A stretch of 64,000 nucleotides of DNA from Hetaerina americana (GCA_022747635.1 JAKTNV010000008.1:1157001-1221000); one strand, 5' to 3'; counted from the first letter of the stretch, positions 1 through 11,296 are shown. Notes: a model not told the origin generated them from the sequence alone. Program-made: numbers and translations.

Positions 1-46
1 TCGCCCTTTACGGCGGCTTGCGGCCTATTACGTATGGAGATGAAGT
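1..46 (+). repeat. LINE-B 3' terminus, cut by window edge
   Basis: The first bases contain a GGCGGCTTGCGG block followed by a TATTACGTATGGAGATG tail. The same arrangement ends many LINE-B copies in this window: a GC-rich hairpin, then a short-unit tail of the GATGTA type. Only the very 3' tip is inside the window. Confidence 0.55.
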
Positions 47-949
47 AAGTTCCGGAGTATTTTTTTACCGCTCCCCAAATGACCACGTTTGACCCCTGCG
101 CATCGCCAACATTGCATTTACGACATCCCAAGGGACAAAGCAGTCGTTGGACACCTTGGAATCGCCCTCCTCAACAAATAAAATACATTCAGCACCAGTG
201 GAACACCACTAATGTAACTCTCAAAATTGGAAAATAAGTACTAACGCCGACTGATGAATTACAATTTATGTAAAACGGGAACGCAGGTTGCTTACACGAT
301 AGAAATCAAACCTCCATACAACATCTTAGCCCACAACACGGACGAGGGTATTTGGCAGGGGGTTTTAAATGGCCAGCCATTACAGGAACTGCTATCAACG
401 GCTTCATCCTTCACTGCGCCACCTAACTTTCCCTGGACAATCGCTTAAATCATTAACTATCCAGAAGCTAACCCTACCATTTGAGGACCGGCAATTTCCG
501 ACTTATTTTGAACGCGTCCCATCTCGATACTCCCTCGTTCATCCTAATCGGTATTCCAAACCACCCCAAAGCATCGAGCCGCCGGCAAGGGCGAATGCCG
601 CGGGGCCCCCACCTCCTCAAAGTGTCCGATGACGGACGAATTCATGTCATTCCTAAGGAAAACGAGTTTCCTCAAAACTAAAGAGTTTAAAATGAACCGT
701 AAGAGGTAATAATTACGGGTGTATTCCTACATTTCATTTGCATAGGTGGGACATATTTATTCAGATAAACCTTAAATATTGTTGAGTAATTGAATGAGTT
801 TAACCCCGTCAATTATTAATTGCTGAACCTGAATGCCATCATAGAAAAGGAAATTGCCATGCGCTAGGGGAAATGCGCACATCGGATTATTTCGAGTCGA
901 GTATAGAAAGGTCTGTCCTTCCGAAAGCATTGACTTCCGGGGAATTTTT
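47..949. other. No supported gene
   Basis: Only short overlapping reading frames of up to 87 codons occur on the plus strand at 254-681. They share the same bases in different frames and match no family I know. I see no RNA gene or transposon end here. Confidence 0.4.
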
Positions 950-1260
950 TCACGCCTCCCTCTACCACCCCGAGATTCCCAACTGGAGAAGCGTACCCCG
1001 TCGCACGCACGCATCGCGGGGGGCGCGGTGCCCCCCCCCCCTTGGGTCGAGCGCTCCGCTGTGGCGTGGGTGGGGGGCCGGTAGCGTCGCCCCCCGGCGG
1101 AGTGGGGTGGGGAGGGTGGAATTTTGATGAGCGCGAGTTAGGAGTGAATTGGTCAGCCCCGACGGAGGACGCCCGTTCGGCGACGAAATGAACGAGCGTG
1201 CCTGCGTGAAGGGAGGGTGCGTGAGTAATTCGCCCCCCCCCCGCAATCGCCCACTTCTCT
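950..1260. other. GC- and CpG-rich block
   Basis: This stretch is strikingly richer in G, C and CpG than the AT-rich surroundings and contains long C and G homopolymer runs near 1030 and 1235. It could be a CpG island or promoter, but I find no coding exon attached to it. Open frames on both strands here reflect the low stop-codon content of GC-rich DNA. Downstream (1261-1690) there is only a GA-rich microsatellite near 1485. Confidence 0.4.
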
Positions 1261-1689
1261 TGAAGTGGTCCGCGAATTCAAATCCACTCGAGTAACGCAG
1301 CGAACCTGAGTGCGCTGGGTCGTAAATTCCCAGAGTTCCTCGGATGCTTCGCATGAATTTAATTTGGCACGAGAAACACAGAGGGAGCCAACGCTTTCAT
1401 TAGTCCGCGCGCACCCTAACTGTCGATGCGATAGCGCCGGAGGACGCCATCCATGAATGACGTAACACGATTGAGGGGGAAGAGGAGAGAGAGAGAGAGA
1501 GGAGGGGGCGGCCCACCGTGACGCTGCAGCGTGACGGTAGTCAGCGTATGTGTGATGTCACGTGATACGAACCGATAGAAAATCAACCTACCTGCATAGG
1601 GAATGATATGGGTTGTCTCTAACGAATATCTTCTACGCATCGCAGGAAGAATCAGTAGAGTCGCGGTAGTTATTAAGGGAGGTGGCACG

Positions 1690-1950
1690 AGAGGTCATTT
1701 TCGCCATTAGGGATGGATAGAAGATAGAGAAACCCGATGCCGGCACTGATCTACTCCTTACAAAAGGCGCCAAGGAGTCAAAATGTTTTACGTCCCATCC
1801 GGACGGACGGCATAATCACTCAACGTGCTCTCCACAAAGCACCTCAAGAAGGGATCGGGATGCCACTGAATAAGTTCTGTCACCTCGGGGATTCAAACCC
1901 GGGCCCTCTGGTTGGGAAGCGATTACGCTAGCCACCGTAAATTCCGATCT
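1690..1950 (-). repeat. SINE-2 copy, near full length
   Basis: Read on the minus strand, this copy has a tRNA-like head with a GTGGCTAGCG block and a B-box-like GGGTTTGAATCC. The body follows with CTTGAGGTGCTTTGTGGAG and a CCGTCC..GGATGGGACGT block, then GGCGCCTTTTG and a tail reading CATCCCTAATGGCG. Five other copies with the same order lie at 34665, 43725, 46675, 50636 and 57365. The head indicates RNA polymerase III transcription, and such elements borrow LINE machinery. There is no protein. Confidence 0.75.
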
Positions 1951-3117
1951 CCGCGTCGAAAGCAATTCCCCCCTCGTGGCATATAATATTTCCTTCTTAA
2001 TTGCTTGCCTATTCCTGCCTAATTCAATATTCGCACAACGTTTTTCCTTTCCGTCCTTGGCCCCCACCCAGCTAACGCCCTCCCCTATATCTACATAAAT
2101 ACACCGCCATCCACCACAATTTAGTTGGGTGGGGGGCACATGCACCAGGTGGGATGGATAAGGGATCAGTGGGGATGAGGGTGAGGAGGGGAACCGTATA
2201 TTCATATAAATATAAAAATGTCAACGCTGCCTCTCAATATTCCCTCAAGCCAGGTTTTATCCCTGCTTGGGATTTCCCCGCGCCACGTCGGGGGAATTAC
2301 ATCTTACACTTTCACTGAAGCGGTGTTTCCTTTAATATAACCCCATTGGCGATTACGAAATTCGGCAAGACGGCAGATAAGATCACATCCCTTAATTGTT
2401 ATTTTCAAAGTAACAAAGAGATGTTTTCCCAGTACTAAACACATTAAAAATGTGTTTAGCACCTGAGTTCCGCAATTATTAACAGTTAAAAATCATACTA
2501 TTCCATCTAAAAATCTGGAAAACTGGTTTTCTCATGCATTCCACGGGATATACTAATTTATCCATGAAATCTGGAAAATTATTCTTTTATTGAAATATTT
2601 TACTCTAAAAACATAAAACAATCGCTGTTCAGTTCCCCTAGCAACAAGATCATTTTTTCCAGCAAGCCAATTACGAATTTAAACATAGCAGATAAATATT
2701 TTCTGAAAAGGCAAAATAATTATCAAAATCGTCGAGTACTGTCCACCGTTTTGAAATGAAATATTTTTTCCTTCGGCCTATCATTCAGCTTGGGCATTCA
2801 AGGCATGAGACGGATGAATTCAAAATTCGAAAGTGAATTAGGAAATGAGAAGGAGATTACAGAGACTCCAATAATGAAATTAACGGAATCGAATAATCTT
2901 GACATTGAAATGAAAGAAAATCTTAACCAGAATACCATTAAATACGTACAAACTAGATTCCATACAAAATTGAGGAAAGAATTTTACACACCCGGAAGTA
3001 AGGTCAGGGACAGCTCAAATCCTTTCTGCAATCCATGAATAAGCAGTCATGATAAAATTAAACGAGACGAGAGAGTGAGGAGATAAGAGAAAGGGCGGAA
3101 AATACTGGTGGAATAAC
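1951..3117. other. AT-rich sequence, no supported gene; small hairpin
   Basis: This is probably intron of the TRAP1-like gene, downstream of its exon on the minus strand. A short palindrome lies at 2435-2459 (CTAAACACATT, then its complement). The 82-codon plus-strand frame at 2790-3038 is hydrophilic, matches no family I recognise, and is likely chance. Confidence 0.35.
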
Positions 3118-3118
3118 A

Positions 3119-3170
3119 TTTTTAAGGACCGCTAAGGGAGATACCCTTTTCCCTTAACGGCCCTTAAAAA
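3119..3170. repeat. Imperfect hairpin, 21-bp arms
   Basis: The arms are 3119-3139 and 3150-3170, pairing at 19 of 21 positions around a 10-nt loop. Both arms carry TTTTTAAGG and TAAGGGA blocks. It may be a tiny foldback repeat or a structured intronic segment, about 80 nt past the donor site of the TRAP1-like exon. Confidence 0.55.
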
Positions 3171-3248
3171 ATTATCATGGGGTGAGAAACGACCTTTCTC
3201 CTTCAAATCCTGGTTTCACGCGCTCAATTACGTCAAAATCCTTCTTAC

Positions 3249-3320
3249 CTTTGACCCGGATCTAGCAATGGTCCCCAAGTGGTCAATCATTTCCTCCTTG
3301 GTCATTCCGATGCCAGTGTC
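3249..3320 (-). CDS. TRAP1: Internal exon of an HSP90-family chaperone, most likely mitochondrial TRAP1
   Basis: On the minus strand these 24 codons read [16 protein letters not shown] followed by TIARSGSK. This is the ATP-lid start of the GHKL ATPase domain, with the conserved DTGIGM nucleotide-binding motif and the NLGTIA-like turn. TIARSGSK is characteristic of TRAP1, whereas cytosolic HSP90 has TIAKSGT. TRAP1 is an ATP-driven chaperone of the mitochondrial matrix. The exon is bounded by an acceptor, a T-rich tract ending CTTCAG, and a donor, GTAAGAAG, both in phase 0. Intact splice signals argue for a real intron-containing gene rather than a processed copy. I found no neighbouring exon in the window, so its introns must be long. 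Other HSP90 paralogues are less likely. Confidence 0.8.
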
Positions 3321-3704
3321 CTGAAGAAAAAAAACAAATTTTATATTAAACTATGCTTAATAAAATAAATGGAGAGTGAACACGATAAAAAATGTACGCG
3401 GTGTGCCTTTAATGATTAAATGAATGAATCGCAACCCGATTGGAAGAGCCCCTGGCGGCCAATCACACCATTCTCATAATGCTCGCTTACGGAAGAGAAA
3501 CCGGGCGCCGGAAAATGGAAACGAGAGTTCGAACTGCTTGATTGCTTGCCACGGCTCGCCAAAAAGCCGTGGCTCAACCACGCGTATACAGTGAGCACAA
3601 TCTTTGGTACACCAGATTCTCTCTCGTAAACGAAAGTCTTGCAGAGGGCCATAAATAATGGAGAAACTTAAAATACGGGGAAAGGCTGAAAACTAATACA
3701 CACG

Positions 3705-3883
3705 TGCTTTTAGACCACAAACAAAATGACCCTCAGAAGCACCCCTGGTGGCATGTGGAAGTAACATTCCCCCTCAACACGCATGCGCAGGGTTCAGGTC
3801 GTTATATTCATCCGGTGTATTTTGAGAAGCGGAAGTATCGAGACGTGTTCCAGTGCTATGGCAACGCGAATTATCCTCGTATA
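3705..3883 (+). mobile_element. Mariner fragment, 5' end (family M4)
   Basis: This segment matches, in opposite orientation, the 5' part of the mariner copy at 5235-6062. Shared blocks are CCACAAACAAAATGACC at the end, then CAACRCGCATGCGCAGG and TATTTTGAGAAGCGGAAGTAT. It stops where the transposase reading frame would begin. The two copies therefore form an inverted pair about 2 kb apart. Confidence 0.75.
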
Positions 3884-5234
3884 CAGTTGTGAAACTCATT
3901 TACGGTGTGTTTCCCCATGGATTCTTTCAAATGAATTCTAATTTTTTAAGTGCTTGTCACAGACACTCAATGAAAATGAAAATCATTGAGGTGCTAAATG
4001 AATATGAAGGCTAAGGTAAAAATTAATGCAAAATGTCTCTAATTTTTTATTAATTTTAAGGAATTGATACATTTTCCCCGAAAAATTATCATCAAGGAAG
4101 ACGGAAGATTTGAATTCACTGGTCATTAAAATGGAAAATAAACCTCCTGTAGAGGTATCGAATATAAATACGACACTATAAATTATTAAAATTGAATTAT
4201 CTAAGTAATGGGTTTATTACTAGCTGAAGAACGTTTTAAGGGAATCCAGGATATGGTCAGGACTATAAACGAAGACTGGATTCACTGCTGGAATTCGGAC
4301 GGATTAAAAGCGGTTCATGGAATTTCAACTAATACTAATCACGGTGAAATGAGTTGCCATGATGATTACACAAATGCCGTTTAATATTTCACAAAAAATA
4401 CTTACACCCTCACAAAATGCAAATTTGTAAAGATATTGTGCAAAACAAGTATTTAAAACCGAATTATTCCGATGAACAATTAAATTCATATCCATTCAGA
4501 AAATCCTCGGACATTTACGAGTATCAACGATTATTCCGAAATATCCCAAAGAGCAGCGCTGTTCGAAGAAATATCAAACAAAAACGGGAATTCAATCGCA
4601 GCACTAAAACAACAGTGAAGAAATCGAGAATCCTATTTGCACCACCAACTATTGGCCAAATGGATTCGACACAAAAATGAAATATAAAAATCAACAACGC
4701 TAAACACGCAGTCAGCCCGATTACTTTATCTATTTGGAGCGCTATCACCACCGGGTGCCTCGGGTGTCGATTGAACCAATTTCTCGCATAGGCCAGAGTC
4801 ATTATTTCTTCAATTTGCATATACAATCCGAGTGTCCCGATCAAATAAATATGCAATAAATTACGGATAAATGCCCATGGGGCAAAATTCAACGATGAAA
4901 TCCATTTTTAAGATAAAACGAATAATAACTAACCCACCCCCGGACTCAACACGAGAATCGTGAAGCACTGCTGCCGCAGAGATTATTAAATTCAAACGAT
5001 TCGAGTTGAAATGAGACAGTTACAACAAACGTGTCCGAGGATACGGATCAAAAGATGAAATAGTTGACCGCTCAAAAATAAATGTACTCATTCTGCAATT
5101 CTCATGTCTCTCCAAAAAACCCAGAATTTGATCCTACAACAAACTCCCTCTTCATTTCCGTAAACGAGGGTAGGCTGAAAGGTAATGCTCACATGCTTGT
5201 GGAGCGCGAACAAAAACAAATAGCAAGATCGGGC
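3884..5234. other. AT-rich sequence, no supported gene
   Basis: Short frames at 4417-4680 (plus) and 4524-4892 (minus) overlap each other and match nothing known. A 58-codon plus frame at 4208-4384 is also unrecognised. This may be intronic sequence upstream of the TRAP1-like exon. Confidence 0.3.
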
Positions 5235-6062
5235 AACAAGTACATTCAAGTACAATGCTTAAGTTTCAAAATCATTTATTTATTTTTCAACATAGTCACA
5301 GTTAAGGCGCTCAAATTTCTCCCGACGTGTAACAAGTGTTTTCATTCCGTCACTGAAAAACTCTTCCCACTTTTCTCGAAACCAGAACTTGACAGCTGCG
5401 TTCACCTCATCGTCCGGGGTGTAATGATTACCCTTGAGGTGTCTCTTGAGTTGAGGAAAATAATCGGGTGATTAAGTAGGGAGTGGAATCGGTTCAAATT
5501 TCCGGTTCCGCAGAGGCTCTCCAGTTGCGCGCGAGGTGTGTGGACGAGCGTCGTCATTTTGCAAGATTATTGGCGCCAGGCTGCCTTTAACACGACAAAC
5601 ATCTTCCTCGGATATCCCAATATGGTTTTCGATACGTTTTAGAAATGATTCTCCTGTCATTTTGAATGACATCTTCGACGGGTTTGCGATGTTTATCGTC
5701 TTTAGCAGTGATCGGACGTCTTCTACGTGAGTCATCAACAATTATGGCTTTGCCAGGCTTGCGACCACGAAATTTTACTACCCATAGATTCACAATAGAT
5801 CTCTGACAGCATCGTCACCATAAAGAGCCTTTAAACGACGATGAATCTCAGTAGGAGTCACTTTTGCAGCAGGTAAAAATTCGACAACAGCACGCTGTTT
5901 AACTCGCGTTGACATAGCACTAGAATACGTCTCCATACTTCCGCTTCTCAAAATACACTGGATAAATGTAACGATCTCAAACCTGCGCATGCGCGTTGAG
6001 GAGGAACGTTATTTCTACATGCCACAAAGAGTGCTTTTGAAGGTCATTTTGTTTGTGGTGTA
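5235..6062 (-). pseudogene. Mariner transposase pseudogene, internally deleted (family M4)
   Basis: On the minus strand the N-terminus reads MSTRVKQRAVVEFLPAAK then TPTEIHRRLKALYGDDAV, a mariner helix-turn-helix start. Frameshifted pieces follow with NHIGISEEDVCRVKGSL. The frame then jumps straight to ILQNDDARPHTSRATGEPL, around the second catalytic aspartate. The SPDLAPSD motif that carries the third aspartate is collapsed by a small deletion behind a stop. The C-terminus (FWFREKWEEFFSDGMK) remains. The first catalytic region is missing altogether, so the copy is inactive. Element ends are approximate. Confidence 0.85.
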
Positions 6063-6084
6063 CACTGTTATAATACGAACACCA

Positions 6085-6612
6085 GTGTGAGAGGCCTTTT
6101 AGGGGAATTAGACTGGGAGTCAGTTGAAGTGCGGAGAGAACAAGCGAGACTTAGACTTTTAGAAAGGTTCAGAACAAACGAGTTTAACTATGACACTGAA
6201 GGAATTATAATGGCCCAACACTACTTAGGTAGATCAGGCCACAAAGATAAAATAAGGGAGATAGATTCCAGGACAGATAGATACAAATACTCATTATTTC
6301 CCTGAAAAATCAGGAAGTATAATAGCAAGAAACCGAAGTCATTTTAGAAACATTAAAAACATATAATTTACGAATTTTAACAATTTTAAAACATTGCAAA
6401 GAGGTTAGGTATATTTATAGGTTCATGTGTATGTTAGCAGGTGGTTTGTGTGTTTGCATGGGTGTGGGGTGTAAGGGTTTTTTGTACGAATACATACCAT
6501 GTTTGGTTTGTGAATTGTATACATTTGTGGCTTTTTAATGCGTTTTTTCAAATTACTGGTGGTGCCCTAACAACCCCCGCCATAAGCTCTTGCAGGGTAC
6601 TGAGTAGATGCA
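6085..6612 (+). mobile_element. LINE-B copy, 5'-truncated, C-terminal reverse-transcriptase tail plus 3' UTR
   Basis: The plus strand encodes LLGELDWESVEVRREQARLRLL and later KIREIDSRTDRYKYSLFP. This is the cysteine-free C-terminal tail typical of CR1/L2/Jockey-type non-LTR retrotransposons. A roughly 300-bp 3' UTR follows, ending in a CCCCGC..GCAGGG hairpin and a GAGTAGATG tail. The same UTR recurs in reverse at 54895-55285. The copy is truncated directly against the mariner at 5235-6062. Confidence 0.8.
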
Positions 6613-6724
6613 ACTGAGTAACCTCGTGAGCAGGTTATACTTTCTAACATGCTGCGGCCTCGAATCGAGCAAGGCTAAAATGTGTCTTTCTACATAGATC
6701 GGTTCGTTAATGCCATTTTCATAT

Positions 6725-6800
6725 CAGCAACTCTACATCTACATCTTGCAAAGTGCAAGCCGCCACGAGAAGGTGGCAAAGGATGCATCGGTGCCCTCGG
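6725..6800 (-). repeat. LINE-B 3' tip
   Basis: CTACATCTACATCTTGCAAAG and GCAAGCCGCCACGAGAAGG are the reverse complement of the LINE-B 3' hairpin and its GATGTA-type tail. Only the 3' tip can be recognised. Confidence 0.6.
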
Positions 6801-6888
6801 CGTATCCTGTGTGTAATATGGCGGCGACCAGGTGACTCGTTCCATCGCTGTGCCAACGGGAAACTCATATGCTTTCCACCAATTTTTA

Positions 6889-7240
6889 CGAAAGTGTCTT
6901 CAGTAAAAATAAACGGAAGTTTTCAAATTTCGCGGGTTTGGAGGGTCCTGTTGTCAAATTTATTTTTATTATGTTGGTATGCATACCCCTTAAGTATGGC
7001 AATATTTTCAGCTGCATTCATTGTTTATACTTTGTCCGTGGCAGCCGCCTCTACGGTTAGACGTGTTTTTATGAGCTCGGCAATTTTCGTTTGTACAACA
7101 GACAAAGTAAACAATGAATACAGCTGAATAATATATCATACTTTAGGGGCAAGTATACCAACATAATAAACAAAATATTTGACAATCGGACTCTCCAAAC
7201 CCGCGAAATTTAAAATTCCCGTTATTTTCTGAACATCCCT
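6889..7240. mobile_element. Foldback MITE with ~145-bp inverted arms
   Basis: The left arm (about 6889-7037) and right arm (about 7097-7240) are inverted copies. Shared blocks in order are TTCAG.AAAATAA, AAATTTCGCGGGTTTGGAG, TATTATGTTGGTAT, AAGTATG and CATTCATTGTTTA. The central spacer is about 60 nt. No transposase domain is recognisable. The arms probably derive from a DNA transposon end, but I cannot assign the superfamily. Confidence 0.75.
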
Positions 7241-8299
7241 CGTCTAAGTTGCTAGCGTATTGTTCGCACTTCCAGTGCCTTCCCAATCCAGAGAGACTCC
7301 GGGGTCCCAACCCATGGTCCAAAAGGAAGTGGGTTTCACGAAAATAACTCCAGGAGGAGTAGAGGAAGGCGCATTCATTGCCACAGATAAGGATAACAAT
7401 AACAGCAAAGACAACAAAGCAATGACAATGGCGACAATGCGAGGGCGTAGCGATGGATGGATACGGTCGTCGTCCCCACGCGCCTTGCCTCCCTGCCGGC
7501 CTCATTCCCCCCAAGGTCAAAAGGGACCTCCCAAGTCCCCTCAGGGAGAGTCAACTGCGGACCCGTTCGATGGGGTCGGAGGGGGAGTGCGTTCGAGGGG
7601 CCTTGCGCCGAGGGCAACACCAGAAGACAGCAAGAGGCCTAGCCCCTGTCCGAGTTCACGACGCACCGCTCTTTGGCGTCGGCACGGAAGTGCGATGAGG
7701 CATTACATCTACACTACCTCGAAAGGGTGGGTGGCGGGGGCTGTTAAACATAAGACTCGCCATTACTTATTTATTTTGCATCAGTCCGAAAACAGCACTT
7801 TGGCCTATATATTGGACTTTGAATAATGACATGACAACTAAGACAATTGAATACCCCCGATCCCTGCACGCAATCATGTCACCTCCTCCTCCACACAGAT
7901 ATCAGTTCCATCATGCACTCGAACACAGCTATTCAACAAGAAAGAAGTTACCTGCATGGTAAGCAATCCAATAACAGGAGATGAGATTCAAATCATGTGG
8001 GAACAATGTTATTCAGATAGGTCGATTTAAATGAAAGCAAGATGCATAAAATATATAAACAAACAATTCTTATCAACCCAATCGCGCCAGCGATTATATT
8101 TATTGTGATTTTTAATGGTGCAATGAAAAACCGACATTTTAAAAATATCCGTTCTAACGTCTATCTAACTGATATTAGTTACGTGATCTGATTACCACAG
8201 TAAGTCAATGCCTGCTCCTCAGATAAGTACCCTGCCTCGAATATACGCTGTAAATTCAACCTGTATTTAAGCCTACGGTCAACTAGTAGCTTCGATCGT
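7241..8299. other. No supported gene; moderately GC-rich at 7430-7710
   Basis: The 188-codon plus frame at 7260-7826 and the overlapping frames in all other phases lie in GC-rich sequence and show no family motif. I treat them as chance. A splice-site-like TGCAG/GTAAC junction on the minus strand near 7970 has an in-frame stop close upstream, and I could not attach it to a gene. Confidence 0.35.
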
Positions 8300-8600
8300 C
8301 ATTATTCCATTAGTGTCGTGACAATGCCGCCTCGTTCATAACAATATTTTACAAATATAGCTGCTCAACATTACACTTCATCTACTTCTAAAACTAAGTC
8401 TACACTCGCAAAGTAATCCAGTTGAGGATTAACCAACGTAAAATATCGAAACTCTTTCGCCCTTTCAATGCAATACTCAAGACTCCATTTTATGAACCAT
8501 AACTTTTCTTTTGCAATTCCGCAAATTTCGCGAATATGTTTTACCCAGGACATGTCCTTAGTTCATTTAAAACCCAGGTATATTCCCGATTCTGCGCTCG
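8300..8600 (-). pseudogene. LINE-B reverse-transcriptase C-terminal fragment
   Basis: The minus strand encodes SWVKHIREICGIAKEKLWFI, then a frame ending NPQLDYFASV. Other LINE-B copies have the equivalent of KHIREICGRA and VRPHLEYAAS. This is the thumb-like segment after the YADD palm of the reverse transcriptase. It is degenerate and truncated at both ends. Confidence 0.7.
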
Positions 8601-8984
8601 TGACAATGGTCACCGGTACCCTGCAAATGTTCTGGGGTGATATTCCTACAAAACTGCACCAAAACTGATTTATTCAAACTTGATCCAAGCTCCCATGACT
8701 CGAAACAATTTTAGATCGCACTCAGGTCATAAGGCAGGCACTAATTCCCCATCTTCATGCCTGGATTATGTGCCTCTATATCACTGCATCGTCCGCAATG
8801 AGACGAAGTTCAATGTACACATGAGAACCTTACACAAAAGGAACAATGGCGCGCCGATACGCTTCCCCGTGGGACACCCCATGAGACTTGCTGAATGTAT
8901 CCCATACTACACCATCTATTAAGGCAAGTTAAAAATTGATGAATCCAATCAGTCACAAACTTTTATCTATTACACACATTAGAG

Positions 8985-9055
8985 GGTGTTGCAACCGCTT
9001 ACGGACAGCGATTTTGGCGGCTGGCGGGTTATTATGTAGATGTATATGAATCGAT
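8985..9055 (+). repeat. LINE-B 3' tip
   Basis: This carries GGCGGCTGGCGGGTTATTA followed by TGTAGATGTATATG, the LINE-B terminal hairpin and tail. No coding part precedes it. Confidence 0.6.
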
Positions 9056-9737
9056 TATATTAATTAGAAATAAATAAATCTCAACATCAAAGACCTATGT
9101 ACGAACAGGACTAGAAGGTAAACGATGATTAAAAATGCATCGACGTTTCGTTCGTTAAAATATGATAGAGACTTCAGTTCTTCTGGGTTTCGTGGAATTT
9201 GAATAATTTTACTGCACATCTCAGCCCATTTCCAGCCCAACCGGGACACTTTAATTAAAATTCTGGGGAAGGGAAGCTCCATTCGGGGGGAAGCCCCGAA
9301 ATTAATGCCCGCCCTGAGTCCTCTCCCAAATGGCGGCAGCAGCCACGGCAATGGAAGGTGTATATCCTCACCCCCCCGCACACAATGAAGTCAGTTGACA
9401 ACGTCGATAATTTAAACACGAGATCAGGCTAGAAGGACTTCCGCTTCAGTACCTCATGCCTGGGCGCAGTCAACCCCTGGACTATCTCGCTGCGAACTAG
9501 GGTGGTGTCCAAGGATGCGGATATTCTAAGTGAAGGTTTATTCCTAACCTCACACCCGCTCTTCGAATTAATGGATCATATAAGCCATTCCACAAGCTCC
9601 ATCCCCCACAGCAATAAATACCTAAATGCTGCGCTTTCACTTCCTCCTACTTCTTTATGGGTACCCTGACAGGGTGATCCGGAAGCCAGAGAAGCCCATG
9701 CAAGAAATAATTTCTTCTGCATTCTTATTTGCAATAC
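9056..9737. other. No supported gene
   Basis: A 105-codon minus frame at 9064-9381 matches no family. No repeat end is evident. Confidence 0.3.

Positions 9738-9793
<56 letters not shown>
9738..9793. repeat. (TA)n microsatellite
   Basis: An uninterrupted TA dinucleotide array directly abuts the 3' end of the LINE-A copy at 9794. Confidence 0.95.
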
Positions 9794-9794
<1 letters not shown>

Positions 9795-11222
9795 CTAAGG
9801 TAATCTACCGGTTAAGGTAGGTTTTTGGACGGACACAACTACCAAACAAACATTTTATTACTCCTAACAAAACACAAAATCCATCATCCTACTCTACTAT
9901 ATATCAGGTCCCTCTTCATCTCTGAGTACTTTCTTCCTCCCTTCATCCCGTCCAACATCCCTATCCTGTTCCTTCCCTTTCCTCGTTTGCCTAACATTCT
10001 CCCCTCTATCACAGTCTTCAACATCCCGCTGCCGGTCAATACCCCCTCAGCCACTTTTCCTGCCTCCACAGGATTCCTCCCAACAAACCCCTCTCTTCGC
10101 CAACCATACCAAGTGCTTCCTCATTTGTTTTCCCCTCTGTTCATTTCACCTTCTCCATTCTTTTCCACACCCACATTTCAAAAGCCTCCAGTCTAAGTCT
10201 ATCCTCCTGCTTCAATGACCACGTTTCCGCGCCGTACATAACTGCGCTCCCTATCAAAGTTTTTACGAGTATTTTCTTAAAATCCTTGCTCAACGTCCCT
10301 CTCATCAACTCCCTCCTCCTTGTGAAAGCCTCTTTGCCTAGCGCAATTCTTCTCCTGACGTCCCTACTACTTTGACCAAAACACTTCCGAGATACGTAAA
10401 CTGTTCTACCTGCTCTAGGTTTTGCCCTCCTATTTTAATGTTAAGCTTAGCCTTTTTCTTTCTAGAAAATCGCATAAAATTGGTTTTATTAATATTGATT
10501 CTCATCCCATACCTGTCGCACTGGATTTCCAATTCACTAAGCAATGCTTGCAGCCCTTTGGCTGACTGACAAACTAAAGCTTGGTCATCAGCAAACCTAC
10601 CTAACTGATTTTACGAATTCCCCGCACACTTTCATTCCTACCTCGAGTTCTTCCCATGCCTCTTTAATCATTTCCTCTGCATACAGGTTGAACAGCAACG
10701 GTGATAATGGGCAACCCTGCCTCACACCTCTTCCTAACACTGCCCATTCAGACTCCCCGTTCCCCACTCGCACCTGAGCAGTCTGAGACATGTACAGGTT
10801 GCGGATTAGCCTCCTTTCCCTCCAATCTATTCCTAATTTCTGCAATATACTCATTAGTTTTTCCCAATTCACCCTATCAAACGCTTTTTCGAAATCTACG
10901 AAACAGGCAAATACCTCCTGGTTGTGTTCTACGTTCCTCTCGATTAATAATCTCATTACTAAAATGGCATCACGCGTACCTCTACCCTTCCTAAACCCAA
11001 ACTGATCATCCCCTAAGTAATCATTTGCCCTACTCTCTATCCTTTTGTTTATGATCCTGAGAGCAACTTTAGCTGCGTAGGATTTCAGACTTATTGTCCT
11101 GTAGTCTTCACAAGATGTAGCCTTTACCTTTTTCGGAATAGGAACTAAAACTGATCTCACAAAGTCTTCCGGCCAGATTCCCTCCTCATAAATACTACGG
11201 ATCAGCCTATGTAGTATCTTCC
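9794..11222 (-). mobile_element. LINE-A copy, 5'-truncated (RTE/BovB-like, tentative)
   Basis: The 3' end, read on the plus strand, starts AAGGTAATCTACCGG and is shared with copies at 15377, 23307 and 36629. Upstream on the minus strand come C-terminal protein (RGKRGKGRNRIG), then the RT palm, then truncation inside a region equivalent to WPEDFVRSVLVPI. The element encoded an endonuclease/reverse transcriptase for target-primed retrotransposition; this copy has lost the endonuclease. (TA)n arrays lie at both borders. The clade is inferred from the GFRKGRGTRDAI and RQGCPLSPLLFNLYAEE motifs only. Confidence 0.9.
10597..11160 (-). pseudogene. LINE-A reverse transcriptase, palm domain fragment
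   Basis: These 187 codons include VPIPKKVKATSCEDYRTISL, QFGFRKGRGTRDAI, CFVDFEKAFDRVNW and RQGCPLSPLLFNLYAEE, which are RT motifs 1 to 4 in order. The frame breaks just before the catalytic FADD box. Here the sequence has a 4-base duplication (ACCTACCTAAC, where other copies have ACCTAAC). The FADD box and INKTNFMRFSRKKKAKLNIK continue in another frame at 10338-10590. The polymerase is therefore inactivated by a frameshift at its active site. Confidence 0.88.
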
Positions 11223-11225
11223 TCC

Positions 11226-11296
11226 CACATATATATATGTATGTATATATTTATTATATATATATAATATATATATATATATACCATGTATATATA
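11226..11296. repeat. (TA)n-rich array
   Basis: Interrupted TA repeats separate the truncated 5' side of LINE-A from a Penelope-type terminus. Confidence 0.85.

Noticed and set aside
4208..4384. 58-codon plus frame starting MGLLLAEERFKGIQDMV
   Set aside because: No family match, no splice or regulatory context.
7260..7826. 188-codon plus-strand frame
   Set aside because: GC-rich composition, overlapping open frames in other phases, no motif and no splice context.
7945..8010. Possible upstream TRAP1 exon ending LLTMQ next to a GTAAC donor
   Set aside because: The residues recall the LTIQ that precedes DTGIGM, but an in-frame TGA lies 13 codons upstream with no AG acceptor between.
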